The notes beneath the pieces are model-generated. The model did not search any database, had not been told where the DNA came from, and worked only from the letters and a program-made list of their open reading frames with translations. The position numbers and the translations under genes were made by a program. From Ignatzschineria sp. (lineage in GTDB: Bacteria > Pseudomonadota > Gammaproteobacteria > Cardiobacteriales > Wohlfahrtiimonadaceae), in assembly GCA_030151245.1 (NCBI GenBank), contig JASLEF010000171.1, positions 1 through 11,880 of the forward strand: a stretch of DNA of 11,880 nt. The letters are read 5' to 3'. Within the stretch, counting starts at the first letter, position 1, and each line of letters begins with the position of its first letter. Positions 11,678-11,880 of the stretch are shown piece after piece.

Positions 11678-11880
11678 TCTGCTCAGGGCGGTGATGCAAT
11701 CACCGGGCAGTAATCGAGAAGGTTACAACGCTTAGTTAAACTCCCTGAAGTTCTTTAACAATTTAATCTTAAGTAAGTTTGTATGGGGGCTTGTATGTTT
11801 TTGCGATAGCAAAAAATATAAGTCTAACCACGAACAATTCCAGCAACTATTTTTTTATAATGGGAATAGTAGCAGTAATT
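11678..11880 (+). other. Leader of an rRNA operon (16S precursor 5' region)
   Basis: This is the transcribed spacer before 16S rRNA; the mature 16S start lies beyond the window. It begins with a stem-loop, CGGTGAT/ATCACCG around GCA (11689-11705), flanked by CTGC (11679-11682) and GCAG (11707-11710). BoxA follows. Next is a long hairpin, GGCTTGTAT plus TTTTTGC (11788-11804, one bulged G at 11797) pairing with GCAAAAA plus ATATAAGTC (11809-11824), 16 pairs with a GATA loop. ACTATT/AATAGT (11846-11851 with 11865-11870) is a final small stem. These elements fit antitermination and RNase processing of pre-rRNA. Confidence 0.85.
11751..11760 (+). promoter_or_regulatory. boxA antitermination element
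   Basis: TTCTTTAACA followed by ATTTAATC closely matches the E. coli rrn boxA (TGCTCTTTAACA). In nascent rRNA this is bound by NusB-S10 to make polymerase resistant to Rho-dependent termination. It is the strongest single sign that 16S rRNA follows. Confidence 0.88.

Noticed and set aside
11856..11861. TATAAT near the end of the window as a second rRNA promoter
   Set aside because: No matching -35 lies 16-18 bases upstream, and the position is inside the leader between boxA and 16S.

Overview
The window looks like a chromosomal segment from an AT-rich gammaproteobacterium. Evidence for this is a type II citrate synthase with the E. coli-style catalytic spacing, a class 2 quinone-linked PyrD that aligns with the E. 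coli enzyme from its first residue, an Rrf2-sufBCDS iron-sulfur cluster locus, and an rRNA leader with an enterobacterial-type boxA (TTCTTTAACA). The genus cannot be fixed from the sequence alone. A low-GC lineage such as the Wohlfahrtiimonas/Ignatzschineria group is only a guess.

Layout. Positions 1-1470 hold rpmE2 (type B, zinc-free ribosomal protein L31), a clean intrinsic terminator, and pyrD. Positions 1630-4305 hold gltA and eno, separated by a strong hairpin. Positions 4426-9818 are the suf locus: a 30-bp perfect palindrome over a promoter, an Rrf2-type regulator starting with TTG, then sufB, sufC, sufD and sufS, closed by a bidirectional terminator. All of these genes are on the + strand. 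Positions 9968-10603 carry a minus-strand, stand-alone RNA ligase with its own promoter. Positions 10604-11880 have no protein gene. They hold a tandem array of a 173-bp element (two copies 98% identical, one diverged partial copy, one possible degenerate end) and then an rRNA promoter and leader. The 16S gene itself lies beyond the window.

How the parts work together. pyrD, gltA and eno are housekeeping metabolism (pyrimidine synthesis, TCA cycle entry, glycolysis). The suf genes form one functional unit: SufS releases sulfur from cysteine, SufBCD is the scaffold, and the upstream regulator probably senses cluster status and represses its own operon. No sufA or sufE/sufU is present, so the sulfur shuttle and carrier must be encoded elsewhere.

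The least explained part is the 173-bp array. The only three differences between its two near-identical copies fall in inverted-repeat arms, and two of them form a compensatory A-T to G-C exchange. The diverged third copy keeps two other stems while its loops change. This pattern fits a structured noncoding RNA or DNA element of unknown function, located between an RNA ligase gene and an rRNA promoter.
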